A stretch of DNA of 64,000 nt, from positions 930,001-994,000 of the forward strand of contig OZ255827.1 of assembly GCA_965277625.1 (NCBI GenBank). Direction: 5' to 3'. A model generated the notes under the pieces. The model was not told the origin of the DNA. It worked only from the letters and a program-made list of their open reading frames with translations, and did not search any database. Position 1 is the first letter of the stretch. Each line of letters begins with the position of its first letter. Source of the DNA: G965195345 sp965277625 (GTDB lineage: Bacteria; Pseudomonadota; Gammaproteobacteria; CAKMZV01). Shown here one piece after another: positions 32,210 to 40,447 of this stretch. A program made the translations under genes and the position numbers.

Positions 32210-33103
32210 ATGAACAGACGAGAATTCATAAAACTAAGTGGCATATTAGGGTTGGGCTTATCGTTGTCAGGCGTATCAGCCACTCGTAACAAAATAGAAA
32301 TTCAGACAGATGCTGCAGGCAAAGTCATTATAATTGGCGCTGGCGCTGCAGGTCTGTCGGCAGGTTACCTCCTTCAACAGCAAGGGATTGAGTTCCAAAT
32401 TCTGGAGGCTTCATCCATCTTCGGCGGTCGAATGAAGCGCACAACTGAATTTACAAACTTCCCGATTCCCCTTGGTGCAGAGTGGGTACACGTTCCAACA
32501 GAGATATTTGAAGAAATCATCAATGATGATTCGGTGAAAATTGATATAGAAACAACGAAATATGACCTGGATGCTGATCATGTATTGTATCAAGGTGAGC
32601 AATACATACTGCGCTCTGCAAACATTTTTACCGAAGAAAGCAAGTTTATCAATGCAACCTGGTTCGATTTCTTTGAACAGTATGTCACCCCGTTAATCGA
32701 AGCAAATATCACTTACAATTCAGTGGTCGAAGCAATTGATTACTCTGCTGAAACGATCCAGATTAAAACACGAAGCGACACATATTTGGCCGATCAAGTC
32801 ATTGTGACTGTTCCGCTTAAAATGCTTCAAAACGGCGCAATTACTTTTATTCCTGAATTATCTAGGAGTAAACAGAAAGCGATCAATAAAGCAACTGTGT
32901 GGGATGGCTGCAAGGCTTTTGTTGAATTTTCAAAAAAATTCTATCCAGCACTTACTGACTTTGATATCACACCTAAAATAGCTGGGCAAAAGCTCTACTA
33001 TGATGCAGCCTATGGTCAGGAAACTACGCACCACATTTTGGGCTTATTTGCTGTTGGCAGCGCATTATTGAGTACCTTAATAAAGGAACTTCAGATAAGA
33101 TAA
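32210..33103 (+). CDS. Tat-type FAD amine oxidase, internally deleted and truncated
   Basis: 297 residues. The N-terminal Tat signal has RREFIKLSG (residues 3-11). An FAD Rossmann motif IIGAGAAGLSAGYLL near 41 and GGRMKR near 74, then GAEWVHVP, mark a flavin monoamine oxidase. Such enzymes are usually 430-500 residues. Here the substrate domain between about 150 and 160 is mostly missing, and the C-terminal FAD-binding region is absent. Likely non-functional, or a shortened derivative. It would depend on the Tat system. Confidence 0.6.
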   Translation: MNRREFIKLSGILGLGLSLSGVSATRNKIEIQTDAAGKVIIIGAGAAGLSAGYLLQQQGIEFQILEASSIFGGRMKRTTEFTNFPIPLGAEWVHVPTEIFEEIINDDSVKIDIETTKYDLDADHVLYQGEQYILRSANIFTEESKFINATWFDFFEQYVTPLIEANITYNSVVEAIDYSAETIQIKTRSDTYLADQVIVTVPLKMLQNGAITFIPELSRSKQKAINKATVWDGCKAFVEFSKKFYPALTDFDITPKIAGQKLYYDAAYGQETTHHILGLFAVGSALLSTLIKELQIR

Positions 33104-33429
33104 TAAAGGATTGGCATCGATAGTCGTATCTTTAAAATAAATTGAAAATTATCAGAGCATTATCTAGGAAATTTATTTTAGGTTTCTGAATCTGTTTTTT
33201 TATGTTCATCAGTAACAGCACTAGCTTACTTAAATAAAATTAAAAATCCTGTTTGACTAGTTGGTTAAATAATATTAAAAATTAAATGTATTATTCTGAC
33301 TATAATAAATTAGTTAGCAGAACAGGGTTGGAGTGTCACTGCTACAATGAGAACACCAAAGAACATAGACCGAGTGGACGCAACTGAATAACGTTTAAAC
33401 AGGAAAACATTTGAGACGAAAAGAAAAGA
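33104..33429 (+). other. 326-base gene-free stretch
   Basis: Very AT-rich, no ORF of note. Contains a possible decayed attC: GTTAGCAGAACAGGGTTGG near 33312 and GAATAACGTTTAAAC near 33387. The remainder shows repeated TTAAATAA/AATTAAAA words with no hairpin of terminator type. It probably holds the lost 3' end of the amine oxidase cassette and the promoter for the methylase. Confidence 0.45.
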
Positions 33430-34281
33430 ATGGAAATTAAACACGACTTATACCTTGGCAATTGCGAAGATGTCCTAATGAAACTCCCTGATAATTCAGT
33501 GGATTTGATTTTTACATCTCCACCGTACGCGGATCAAAGAAAAAAAACATATGGCGGAATTCATCCTGATGATTATGTAGAGTGGTTTTTGCCAAAAACT
33601 GAGCAGATGTTGAGGGTTCTTAAACCAACAGGAACTTTTGTTCTTAATATCAAAGAGAAAGTTGTTGATGGAGAAAGGAGCACTTATATTATGGAATTGA
33701 TCCCTGCCATGAGAAAACAAGGATGGCTATGGACAGAAGAATTTATATGGCACAAAAAAAATTGTTATCCAGGTAAATGGCCAAATAGATTTAGAGATGC
33801 TTGGGAGCGACTGCTGCAATTTAATAAAAACAAAAAATTTAATATGTATCAGGAAGAAGTCATGGTGCCAATGGGTGATTGGGCTAAAACAAGATTAAAA
33901 AACCTTAGTGAAGTAGATAAAACAAGAGATGAATCAAAAGTTGGCAGTGGTTTTGGTAAAAATATATCGAATTGGCTTGAGCGAGAAAAGGCATATCCAA
34001 CAAATGTTTTACATCTAGCCACAGAGTGCAATAACAAGAAACACAGTGCGGCATTCTCTGAAGGTCTGCCGGAATGGTTTATAAAACTTTTTACCCAGGT
34101 CGGTGACACGGTTATGGATCCCTTTATGGGTTCAGGAACAACTAATATAGTCGCTAATAGAATGCGTAGGAATTCGATTGGGATAGAAATTGTCGCAGAT
34201 TATTATGAAATGGTGAAATTTCAATTACCACCGGTTGAACTATATCTATTAGACGAAAAGGCAAAATATGGGCAGTCTTAA
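33430..34281 (+). CDS. DNA methyltransferase, SPPY (N4-cytosine-like) type
   Basis: 283 residues. Motif IV FTSPPYADQ near 28-36 precedes motif I DPFMGSGTT near 230, the beta-class order. TSPPY is commonest in N4-cytosine methylases such as M.PvuII, although N6-adenine methylases can share it. It would protect host DNA from the nuclease encoded next, whose start overlaps this stop by 14 bases. Both genes share one cassette-like unit ending at site 19. Confidence 0.88.
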   Translation: MEIKHDLYLGNCEDVLMKLPDNSVDLIFTSPPYADQRKKTYGGIHPDDYVEWFLPKTEQMLRVLKPTGTFVLNIKEKVVDGERSTYIMELIPAMRKQGWLWTEEFIWHKKNCYPGKWPNRFRDAWERLLQFNKNKKFNMYQEEVMVPMGDWAKTRLKNLSEVDKTRDESKVGSGFGKNISNWLEREKAYPTNVLHLATECNNKKHSAAFSEGLPEWFIKLFTQVGDTVMDPFMGSGTTNIVANRMRRNSIGIEIVADYYEMVKFQLPPVELYLLDEKAKYGQS

Positions 34282-35005
34282 ATTAAGTGATGTTGAAAAA
34301 TATGTTGAAGATAATATTGGTTCTTTCCATGCTAAAAGAATATCGAGCTTAGATTCATTAAAATTAAGTAAGGTACTGAAAAGAAAGAACCCCTACTTAT
34401 TTAAAGCTAAATATGTCTTAACAGCTGAACAAATTATTAAAGGGCTGGTTGACGCTCATATCTCTTCTAATGAAGAAACCGTATTTGGAGACTGGTTGGA
34501 AGGGTTGGCTATTTTTATTAACAATATAGTTTATGATGGTTGGAAATCTGGTATACAGGGTATCGACTTGGAATTTGATGAAAACGGTACTAGGTACATT
34601 GTAAATATTAAATCTGGTCCTAATTGGGGCAATAGTGGCCAAATTTCAAATATGAGGGCTGACTTTAAGACTGCACAGAGAACGTTGAGGACAAGTAATT
34701 CAAAACTATCCATAGTGTGCGTCAATGGCTGTTGTTATGGCAGAGATAACAATCCTGACAAAGGGGATTATTTCAAATACTGTGGTCAAAGATTTTGGGG
34801 ATTTATATCAGGAAATTTAGATCTATATACAGGTATCATAGAACCATTAGGACATAAGGCAAAAGAAAGAAATGATGAATTTATTCAAGCGTACTCGAAC
34901 CGTTTAAATAAGTTAACAATGGAGTTTGGGGAACAGTTCTGCGATGCTAATGGCGCAATTAACTGGGAAAGACTGATACAGTTTAATTCCTCCATTAAAG
35001 ATTGA
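34268..35005 (+). CDS. Type II restriction endonuclease, PmeII-like
   Basis: 245 residues. The layout matches the PmeII family as I recall it: AEQIIKGLVDAHISS, ETVFGDWLEGLAIFIN, then the putative catalytic strands GIDLEFD (D100) and YIVNIKSGPNWGN (K115), then VNGCCYG, KGDYFKYCGQRFWGFISG and IIEPLGHKAKERN. The expected Glu of D..ExK reads Asn113, so the acidic ligand may come from elsewhere. Coupled to the methylase by a 14-base overlap. Recognition site cannot be inferred. Confidence 0.8.
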   Translation: MGSLKLSDVEKYVEDNIGSFHAKRISSLDSLKLSKVLKRKNPYLFKAKYVLTAEQIIKGLVDAHISSNEETVFGDWLEGLAIFINNIVYDGWKSGIQGIDLEFDENGTRYIVNIKSGPNWGNSGQISNMRADFKTAQRTLRTSNSKLSIVCVNGCCYGRDNNPDKGDYFKYCGQRFWGFISGNLDLYTGIIEPLGHKAKERNDEFIQAYSNRLNKLTMEFGEQFCDANGAINWERLIQFNSSIKD

Positions 35006-35011
35006 AAAAAA

Positions 35012-35098
35012 ACATAACAAGGCGCTTGTTCGACGTTCACTTCGTTGCGTTTCGTTTACACCGTACAGTTTGGTCCTTATGTTTTAAATGGCGTAATC
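35012..35098 (+). repeat. attC-like site 19
   Basis: Opens CATAACAAGGCGCTTGTTCG, closes AAATGGCGTAATC. 87 bases with a GAACGT-like imperfect inner stem (CGACGTTCACTTCGTTGCGTT). Ends the restriction-modification cassette. Confidence 0.65.
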
Positions 35099-35116
35099 AA
35101 CAAATGACAAAAATCG

Positions 35117-35164
35117 AGCGTAACACTCAAGCTTTGCTTTCGCAAACAGCCAAAACGTTATTGG
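35117..35164 (+). repeat. attC-like site 20 (end of array)
   Basis: Opens GCGTAACACTCAAGC, hairpin GCTTTGCTTTCGCAAAC, closes CAAAACGTTATTGG. 48 bases; last site before the minus-strand nagZ. Confidence 0.55.
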
Positions 35165-35260
35165 TGTCACACCCTCTTACACATTTTCCAAACGCACCCG
35201 GCTACTGGTGAAAGTTTAGCGTTTGAATGTTCTAATTTGAAGTGATGATTTATATTTGCT

Positions 35261-36319
35261 TTATTCTTGCCAAAGTTCGCCTTGCAATGTCGCGCTGTTG
35301 GTGAGTGCTTGCAATAGTGGCTGATTCTGTTGGTAGTATGGGTGTTGTATTAAATCGTCCCAGCTCAGTTTGTTGTCTCCATGTAATTGGCTTAAGGTTT
35401 CATTTGAAAACTGGTTTACTTGGAATGTGGATGTGCTTAATAATGCATCAAGTTCGGGTAGTTCATTGCCACAGATGACCAGATCACAGCCGGCGTTTAG
35501 GGCATTTTGGATGCGGTCATGCATGGGGTATTGGGTGATGGCTTTCATACCAATGTCATCACTGAAGATCAGCCCCTTAAATTGCATTTTTTTGCGTAAA
35601 TAGTGCACCCATGTTTTTGAAAACCCAATCGACTGTAGGTCAACTTGAGGGGCGGTTAAGTGGGCCAGCATGATGGCGTTTAAGTCATTAGCTATGAGGT
35701 GTTTGTAGGGGATAAGGTCTTGCTGTTCAAAGTCTGATAGGGAGCGTTCATCAATGGGCATTTCAAGATGGGAGTCGGTGCCAACGTGTCCGTGACCTGG
35801 AAAGTGTTTAGCTACAGCTTGCATCCCTGCTTTACGGAGGCCTGACATCAATTGTGTGGCCAATGTGGCAACCACGTTTGAGTCGGCATGAAAACAGCGG
35901 TCACCCAGCATGGCATTTTGACCATAATCAATGTCCACAACGGGTGCAAAACTTAAATCTACCCCAGAGGCCAGGAGTTCTGAGGCTAATAACCATCCAC
36001 AAAATTCAGTTATATGTAGAGCTTGTTCAGGGTCTTGGTCGTAGAGCAGGCCCAATGTGCGCATTGCAGGTAGAAGGGTGAAGCCTTGCTTAAAACGTTG
36101 TACGCGTCCGCCTTCTTGGTCAACGGCGATAATCAAAGGGGGGCTGCGGACTTGATGAATGGCGTGAGTTAGTTTAATGAGCTGTTCTCTATGGTCGAAG
36201 TTACGTGCAAAAAGTAGCACTCCACCCACCGCAGGTGATTGTAATCTTGTGATGTCCTGAGGGCTTAAAGTGGTGCTTTCTATGCCAACGATGAGCGGGC
36301 CGTGATTGACTGTGTTCAT
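35261..36319 (-). CDS. nagZ: Beta-N-acetylglucosaminidase NagZ
   Basis: 352 residues from ATG 36319; the longer frame reads back through the permease gene. Glycoside hydrolase family 3: GVLLFARN near residue 33, DQEGGRVQRF near 66, the KHFPGHGHVGTDSH motif near 165, and the nucleophile Asp in FSDDIGMKAI near 240. It releases GlcNAc from 1,6-anhydro-muropeptides in the cytosol during peptidoglycan recycling. It overlaps the permease stop by four bases (ATGA), so it belongs to that operon. Confidence 0.95.
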   Translation of the reverse strand: MNTVNHGPLIVGIESTTLSPQDITRLQSPAVGGVLLFARNFDHREQLIKLTHAIHQVRSPPLIIAVDQEGGRVQRFKQGFTLLPAMRTLGLLYDQDPEQALHITEFCGWLLASELLASGVDLSFAPVVDIDYGQNAMLGDRCFHADSNVVATLATQLMSGLRKAGMQAVAKHFPGHGHVGTDSHLEMPIDERSLSDFEQQDLIPYKHLIANDLNAIMLAHLTAPQVDLQSIGFSKTWVHYLRKKMQFKGLIFSDDIGMKAITQYPMHDRIQNALNAGCDLVICGNELPELDALLSTSTFQVNQFSNETLSQLHGDNKLSWDDLIQHPYYQQNQPLLQALTNSATLQGELWQE

Positions 36320-37134
36320 TTGGGGATGATGGTGGACTGAGTTGGCAACCAGTGTTTGCGCAGTCTTTCGCCAAAGTGATTGATGCCCGCCACAGTCAGC
36401 CATAAAACCAGACTTGGAAATAGGATGTAATGCGGTGCAACCAGCATGTAACGCGCGCCCTCACGGATCATTTGACCCCAAGATGGGTCGGGTGGTTGAA
36501 CCCCCAAGCCTAAGAAGGAGAGTCCTGCTTCCGATATGATGGTGCCTGCAAATCCAAATGTGGCTTCAATCAGTAAGGGGGAGGCCGCCAAGGGTAGGAT
36601 GTGTCTGATCCAAATAGTCACTGTACCCAAGCCCATGGATTTGGCTGCAGTGACGTGGTCTTGCTTGATTAAGGTAAGGGTTTGTACGCGCATAATGCGA
36701 GCGTATCCGATCCAACCAACGGATACCAGTGCAATAATCAAGTTGTTGATGCCTGGTCCTAATACGCCGGCCAATACGATGGCTAGTAATAATCCAGGGA
36801 AGGCCAGAAAGACATCGACTATGCGCATCAGCAACTGATCAACCCAGCCGCCAAAATAGCCACTGATTAAGCCTATGGAGACCCCAATGATGAAGGAAAA
36901 AATCATCACGGTGAAGGCAATTTTGAAGGCCAAGGCGGCACCTGCAATGACTCGGATCAGAATGGAGCGTCCAAGCTCGTCGTGACCAAAAGGATCGGTT
37001 AAGGTCGGCGGTGTTAGGATTTTACTCAGTTGAACGCTGGTGCCATCAAAACTGTTAGAGAATAGCAGCAATGCGCCAAATGCAAGCACGACGAGGCTCA
37101 ATTGAATGATTCGGTTTTTATTCAGAACGATCAT
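36316..37134 (-). CDS. Oligopeptide/dipeptide ABC permease, DppC/OppC type
   Basis: 272 residues, five to six membrane helices, with the BPD_transp_1 EAA-like loop (AAKSMGLGTVTIWIRHILP). It opens with the usual short tail, then a periplasmic segment DPFGHDELGRSILIRVIAG, typical of DppC. It forms a channel with the upstream DppB-type gene. No solute-binding protein or ATPase is beside it, so the partners lie elsewhere. Linked to nagZ, which hints at a murein-peptide substrate; that is inference. Confidence 0.88.
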   Translation of the reverse strand: MIVLNKNRIIQLSLVVLAFGALLLFSNSFDGTSVQLSKILTPPTLTDPFGHDELGRSILIRVIAGAALAFKIAFTVMIFSFIIGVSIGLISGYFGGWVDQLLMRIVDVFLAFPGLLLAIVLAGVLGPGINNLIIALVSVGWIGYARIMRVQTLTLIKQDHVTAAKSMGLGTVTIWIRHILPLAASPLLIEATFGFAGTIISEAGLSFLGLGVQPPDPSWGQMIREGARYMLVAPHYILFPSLVLWLTVAGINHFGERLRKHWLPTQSTIIPK

Positions 37135-37137
37135 AAG

Positions 37138-38067
37138 TTATGAATTGGATTCAAGTATGATGCGCGAATCAATGCGCGTATAGAGCAAGTCGGTGAGTAG
37201 GTTTATCACCACATAGGCCAGAGCAACGATCAAGATGCAACTTTGTACGACGGGGTAGTCACGCGTTTCAATGGCTTTAATGAGGGTACTACCGATACCA
37301 GGCCAGGAAAAAACCACTTCGGTAATGACCGCGCCCCCTAAGAGCGTGCCAAATTGCAGACCAATGATTGTAAGCACGGGCAAGAGTGCATTAGGTAGGG
37401 CATGCCTCAAAATAGATTGCAACAGGCTGATGCCACGTGCTCTGGCGGCTAAGAGGTATTTTTCATGCCATACATCCAATAAATTGGCTCGTAACATCCG
37501 TGCTAAAACGGCCATCATGGCTGTGCCCAATGCAATGGCTGGAAGTATGATAGACCCCGTCTCTTCTGCACCGCCGGTCGGAAGCCACTGTAACCATAAG
37601 GAGAAAACAATGATCAACAAAGGGCCCAGAACAAAGTTGGGTACGGAAATGCCAATGAGTGAAATATTTAAGGTGAGGGTGTCAATCCAGCGCCCATGAA
37701 AGTAGGCGGCTAACAATCCTAAGGGGAAAGCCAAAGCTATGGCAATTATGATGCTGGTTAGGGCGAGTTTTGCTGTATTTACAATACGATTGCTGAGGAT
37801 ATCAAAAACGGGTTTTTTATGATGAATCGATTGCCCCAGATCGCCTTGTACTAAGTTTTGAAGATACAGCGAGTATTGTTGGGTGAGGGGTAAGTGCAGA
37901 TTCAGTTGTTGGCGTAATAAGTCTTTATCGGCAACAGTTGCTTGTTCGCCCAAGATGACTTCCACAGGGTCGCCTGGGGCGAGGTGAATGGTGAAAAACA
38001 CCAAAGTTAAAACACTCCAAATGACGAAAAGGGCAGAAATCAGTCGTTTGATGAGATAGGTTTGCAT
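37138..38067 (-). CDS. Oligopeptide/dipeptide ABC permease, DppB/OppB type
   Basis: 309 residues. The start YLIKRLISALFVIWSVLTLVFF and HLAPGDPVEVILG are DppB hallmarks. The cytoplasmic coupling loop LLAARARGISLLQSILRHALPN and about six helices follow. Three bases separate its stop from the DppC-type start. First gene of a dppB-dppC-nagZ operon, preceded by the PEGA-like gene 13 bases away. Confidence 0.9.
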   Translation of the reverse strand: MQTYLIKRLISALFVIWSVLTLVFFTIHLAPGDPVEVILGEQATVADKDLLRQQLNLHLPLTQQYSLYLQNLVQGDLGQSIHHKKPVFDILSNRIVNTAKLALTSIIIAIALAFPLGLLAAYFHGRWIDTLTLNISLIGISVPNFVLGPLLIIVFSLWLQWLPTGGAEETGSIILPAIALGTAMMAVLARMLRANLLDVWHEKYLLAARARGISLLQSILRHALPNALLPVLTIIGLQFGTLLGGAVITEVVFSWPGIGSTLIKAIETRDYPVVQSCILIVALAYVVINLLTDLLYTRIDSRIILESNS

Positions 38068-38080
38068 CGCTCAGGGAAGG

Positions 38081-39223
38081 CTACTCTATAACAGTCGGGT
38101 CGGCAAAAGGTTCATCACTTTTTTCAATCATATGTTTATGATCATAGTTCAGTTGGTGTACAAAATCGATGAGGGCATGGGCAATGAATTGATTGAGTAC
38201 ATTCTCTAAGTCAAACTCATCATCTGAGCTGATGTAATTCTGATAATCGTAATCTTGGCTTAAGACCATTGCGCGTTGGTATTGCAGATTAATTTTGATG
38301 GCGTAATCAATGCGGTTGTCTTTGTCGTCAAATTTAAAATTGGATTTGAGCAAAATGGTTAATGTGAATGGGCTTTCTTCAACAACACTGAGATCCAATA
38401 TGCGCAGATTTTCAGAAATAAATGTTTGATGCGTTTCTAAATCCGCATTGAGTTGTAGTTGTATCGGCCAATTTAGAGGGGTGTGCTTAATCATGGTGAA
38501 GGGTAAAATACGAACCTCTTTGGCAGTCACAATGAGATAGCCCTCTATTTGGTGATAGCCTGGTTTGTTGATTTGAAAATAATGGCGACCAGGTTTTAAG
38601 TAAATTTGTGGCTCGCCGAGCAGTTGATTATCGACTTCAATCGCCACCGCTTCCTCTGATACATCAAAAATAATCAATCCTTTGGTTAATCTGTTGTGCA
38701 CGGCTAACAAAGCCTTTTCCACATTTTCTTGCCACGAATAGTCAACGGGCAAGTTGTTTTTATAGGAATATTCAATGAGATTTGCAAGCATTTGAGTTTG
38801 CGTTTGGAAATGTTCAACGTCTTGAAGCGATGTATGGCTTAGGCTCTGGGTAATCGCCTGAGCTAAACGTTCAGCTATGTGCGTCAAAGATTGAGTGGTC
38901 ACGCCAGCGGCGAGATAGCGCACATTGCCGTAACGCCCTTTTTCAATATATTGAAAATCATCAACAATCAATGCTGAACCCACTTTTGTGGTCTTGACAA
39001 ACTGGGCGATTTGCGCTGATTGTTGAGGGCTTTGAGAGAGCAGGGTCGATAATGCATCTTGCATTTTTTCAACCGCATCAATCCGAGCTTCTTTGATGTT
39101 TTCACCCTTGCCAATGACGTGGGCAATGAAGCCGTATTTTTTAGCATTCAAGGTGATTTTTTCAGCCGCCAGGGCGGTTGTTGTAAAGGCGAATAGTAGT
39201 ATTGCTAGTGTGATAGAGCGCAT
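38081..39223 (-). CDS. Secreted protein with PEGA-like domain
   Basis: About 380 residues from ATG 39223; the frame is open further upstream inside trmJ. Signal peptide MRSITLAILLFAFTTTALA. The first domain (GKGENIKEARIDAVEKMQDALS.., then ALIVDDFQYIEKGRYGNVRYLAAG) is like the stress/flagellar LPP20-FlgT-type assembly folds. The second has the PEGA look (LLGEPQIYLKPGRHYFQINKPGY..). No lipobox. Function unknown; may be a periplasmic envelope protein. Partner of the following permeases by proximity only. Confidence 0.55.
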   Translation of the reverse strand: MRSITLAILLFAFTTTALAAEKITLNAKKYGFIAHVIGKGENIKEARIDAVEKMQDALSTLLSQSPQQSAQIAQFVKTTKVGSALIVDDFQYIEKGRYGNVRYLAAGVTTQSLTHIAERLAQAITQSLSHTSLQDVEHFQTQTQMLANLIEYSYKNNLPVDYSWQENVEKALLAVHNRLTKGLIIFDVSEEAVAIEVDNQLLGEPQIYLKPGRHYFQINKPGYHQIEGYLIVTAKEVRILPFTMIKHTPLNWPIQLQLNADLETHQTFISENLRILDLSVVEESPFTLTILLKSNFKFDDKDNRIDYAIKINLQYQRAMVLSQDYDYQNYISSDDEFDLENVLNQFIAHALIDFVHQLNYDHKHMIEKSDEPFADPTVIE

Positions 39224-39230
39224 GATGATT

Positions 39231-39950
39231 TTAAGACTGCGGTGAGTGGTTGTTTTTACTAAGCCCTTTAAGCGTCCCAAAGACGAAGTCCATTTCTGAT
39301 TTGCTGAGTGGGGTTTTATAGAATATGTGGCGGAGTTTTCGCATGTAGCTGATGGATTGTTCCATGCTCAAAAAACCATTGTGGCGTAAAGTTTTTTCAA
39401 TGTATTCAAAAAAGTGGTGGTATTCACGGTTCGTTGCTAAGGGGTTTGCTGAAGCGACGGCTTCTGTTGGTGCACTGAGGGCATTTTTAATTTCATAAGC
39501 AACGATCTGTACTGCATGAGAGAGGTTGAGCGAACAAAAATCCTGATTGCTTGGGATTTGTAATAAATGCTGGCAGTAATCACATTCTTCATTGGTCAGT
39601 CCGCAGGATTCTTGACCAAATAAAATGGCTATTTTTTGGTTTTCATTGGTGCGAATTGCCATTTCATTTTTAAAAGTTGGACAATCAAGCACGGCAATGT
39701 CTGCTTTTCTATCGCGGCCAGAGGTGCCAACGATCCATTGATAGGGCGCCAATTGCTTTTTTAAATCATGATAAATTACGGCATTGTCTAATAAATCATC
39801 TGCACCGCTGGCTCGTGCATAGGCAACCGCATTCAATTCGGTTTTCGGCGCGTAGAGGTACAAGTGAGCCAAGCCCATGGTTTTCATTGCCCGTGCGACG
39901 GCACCAATGTTTCCAGATTCTGAAGTTTGTAATAAATGGATGTCGATCAC
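39231..39950 (-). CDS. trmJ: tRNA (cytidine/uridine-2'-O)-methyltransferase TrmJ
   Basis: 239 residues. SPOUT methylase: NIGAVARAMKTMGL near residue 14, motif 2 FGQESCGLTNEE near 110, motif 3 IPSNQDFCSLNLSHAVQIVAYE near 130 (knot), and a C-terminal helical dimer region. It modifies position 32 of several tRNAs. The iscR/suhB neighbours common in enterics are absent. Confidence 0.92.
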   Translation of the reverse strand: MIDIHLLQTSESGNIGAVARAMKTMGLAHLYLYAPKTELNAVAYARASGADDLLDNAVIYHDLKKQLAPYQWIVGTSGRDRKADIAVLDCPTFKNEMAIRTNENQKIAILFGQESCGLTNEECDYCQHLLQIPSNQDFCSLNLSHAVQIVAYEIKNALSAPTEAVASANPLATNREYHHFFEYIEKTLRHNGFLSMEQSISYMRKLRHIFYKTPLSKSEMDFVFGTLKGLSKNNHSPQS

Positions 39951-39964
39951 TGTTTTCTGGATCT

Positions 39965-40054
39965 TTGATTATAGGACTGCTGATTATACTCGGTTGCGCC
40001 ACAGGTGCAGGCAAACAAGCGCCATATTCGGTTGAATTGCAACCCTTAGATTAG
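39965..40054 (+). CDS. Possible very small lipoprotein
   Basis: 29 residues if started at TTG 39965: IIGLLIILGCATGAGKQAPY. A short hydrophobic leader is followed by a lipobox-like LIILGC and a ~19-residue tail with a Pro, like entericidin/LptM-size lipoproteins. It lies in the gap between trmJ (divergent) and the 40076 gene. Start codon and reality are uncertain. Confidence 0.3.
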   Translation: MIIGLLIILGCATGAGKQAPYSVELQPLD

Positions 40055-40075
40055 GTTATGGCGAGGTTGTAAAAC

Positions 40076-40420
40076 TTATCTGCTGCGGATGATTTTCTGT
40101 TTCCAGATGCCGTGTTCGTATTGAATGTTGCCGTGGGGCAACCAAAATTCGTCCATCTGCTCATTCAGAAAAGTTTTGACCAGATTTTCTAATTTTTCGA
40201 AGGTCGTTTCCTCAAGCGTTTTGGTGGCATCAGCAATAAAAGTCGGAATGGGTTTTTTGCAATACAGCATAGATTGCCAATGCTTGTTGCCAGAGGATTG
40301 CGGTTTGCCCAATTGCAGATAATTGACATGATTCGTTTCGCACACTTTCTTTTGTTGCTGAATCAATGCTTTTAGTTGGTCTGCGTCGTCCGAAGTGAGT
40401 ATTTTATAAAGCAGTTTCAT
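40076..40420 (-). CDS. Conserved-looking hypothetical protein
   Basis: 114 residues, soluble, mixed alpha/beta. Opens MKLLYKILTSDDADQLKALI, with ETTFEKLENLVKTFLNEQMDEFWLP towards the end. No signal peptide, membrane segment or cofactor motif. Not recognised. It follows the DtxR-type regulator on the same strand by 27 bases, so may be co-transcribed with it. Confidence 0.55.
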   Translation of the reverse strand: MKLLYKILTSDDADQLKALIQQQKKVCETNHVNYLQLGKPQSSGNKHWQSMLYCKKPIPTFIADATKTLEETTFEKLENLVKTFLNEQMDEFWLPHGNIQYEHGIWKQKIIRSR

Positions 40421-40447
40421 GGTTTAATTTTCGTTTTGGGTGCTTGA

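Larger units (their letters stand above)
19240..35220 (+). mobile_element. Integron-type cassette array without integrase (CALIN-like)
   Basis: About 16 kb in which plus-strand ORFs alternate with attC-like sites. Each site opens with a TAACAA core and closes with CGTTA/CGTTAG-type ends around an imperfect inverted repeat of 48 to 125 bases. At least twelve sites are convincing and several more are partial. The DNA is visibly more AT-rich than the flanks, ORFs are mostly unrelated to each other and none is a core gene. No tyrosine integrase or attI is in the window. The array is bounded by fae on the left and by nagZ, facing it, on the right. Borders are approximate. Confidence 0.85.

Noticed and set aside
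21381..35164. Repeated GC-rich blocks as a CRISPR array
   Set aside because: Repeats vary in length (48-125), sit after whole genes and have inner palindromes. That is attC, not CRISPR.
35002..35211. 69-codon ORF after the restriction nuclease
   Set aside because: Reads through attC-like sites 19 and 20; no family features.
39677..40054. 125-codon ORF overlapping trmJ
   Set aside because: Most of it is antisense to trmJ. Only the last 29 codons with a lipobox are kept as a low-confidence call.
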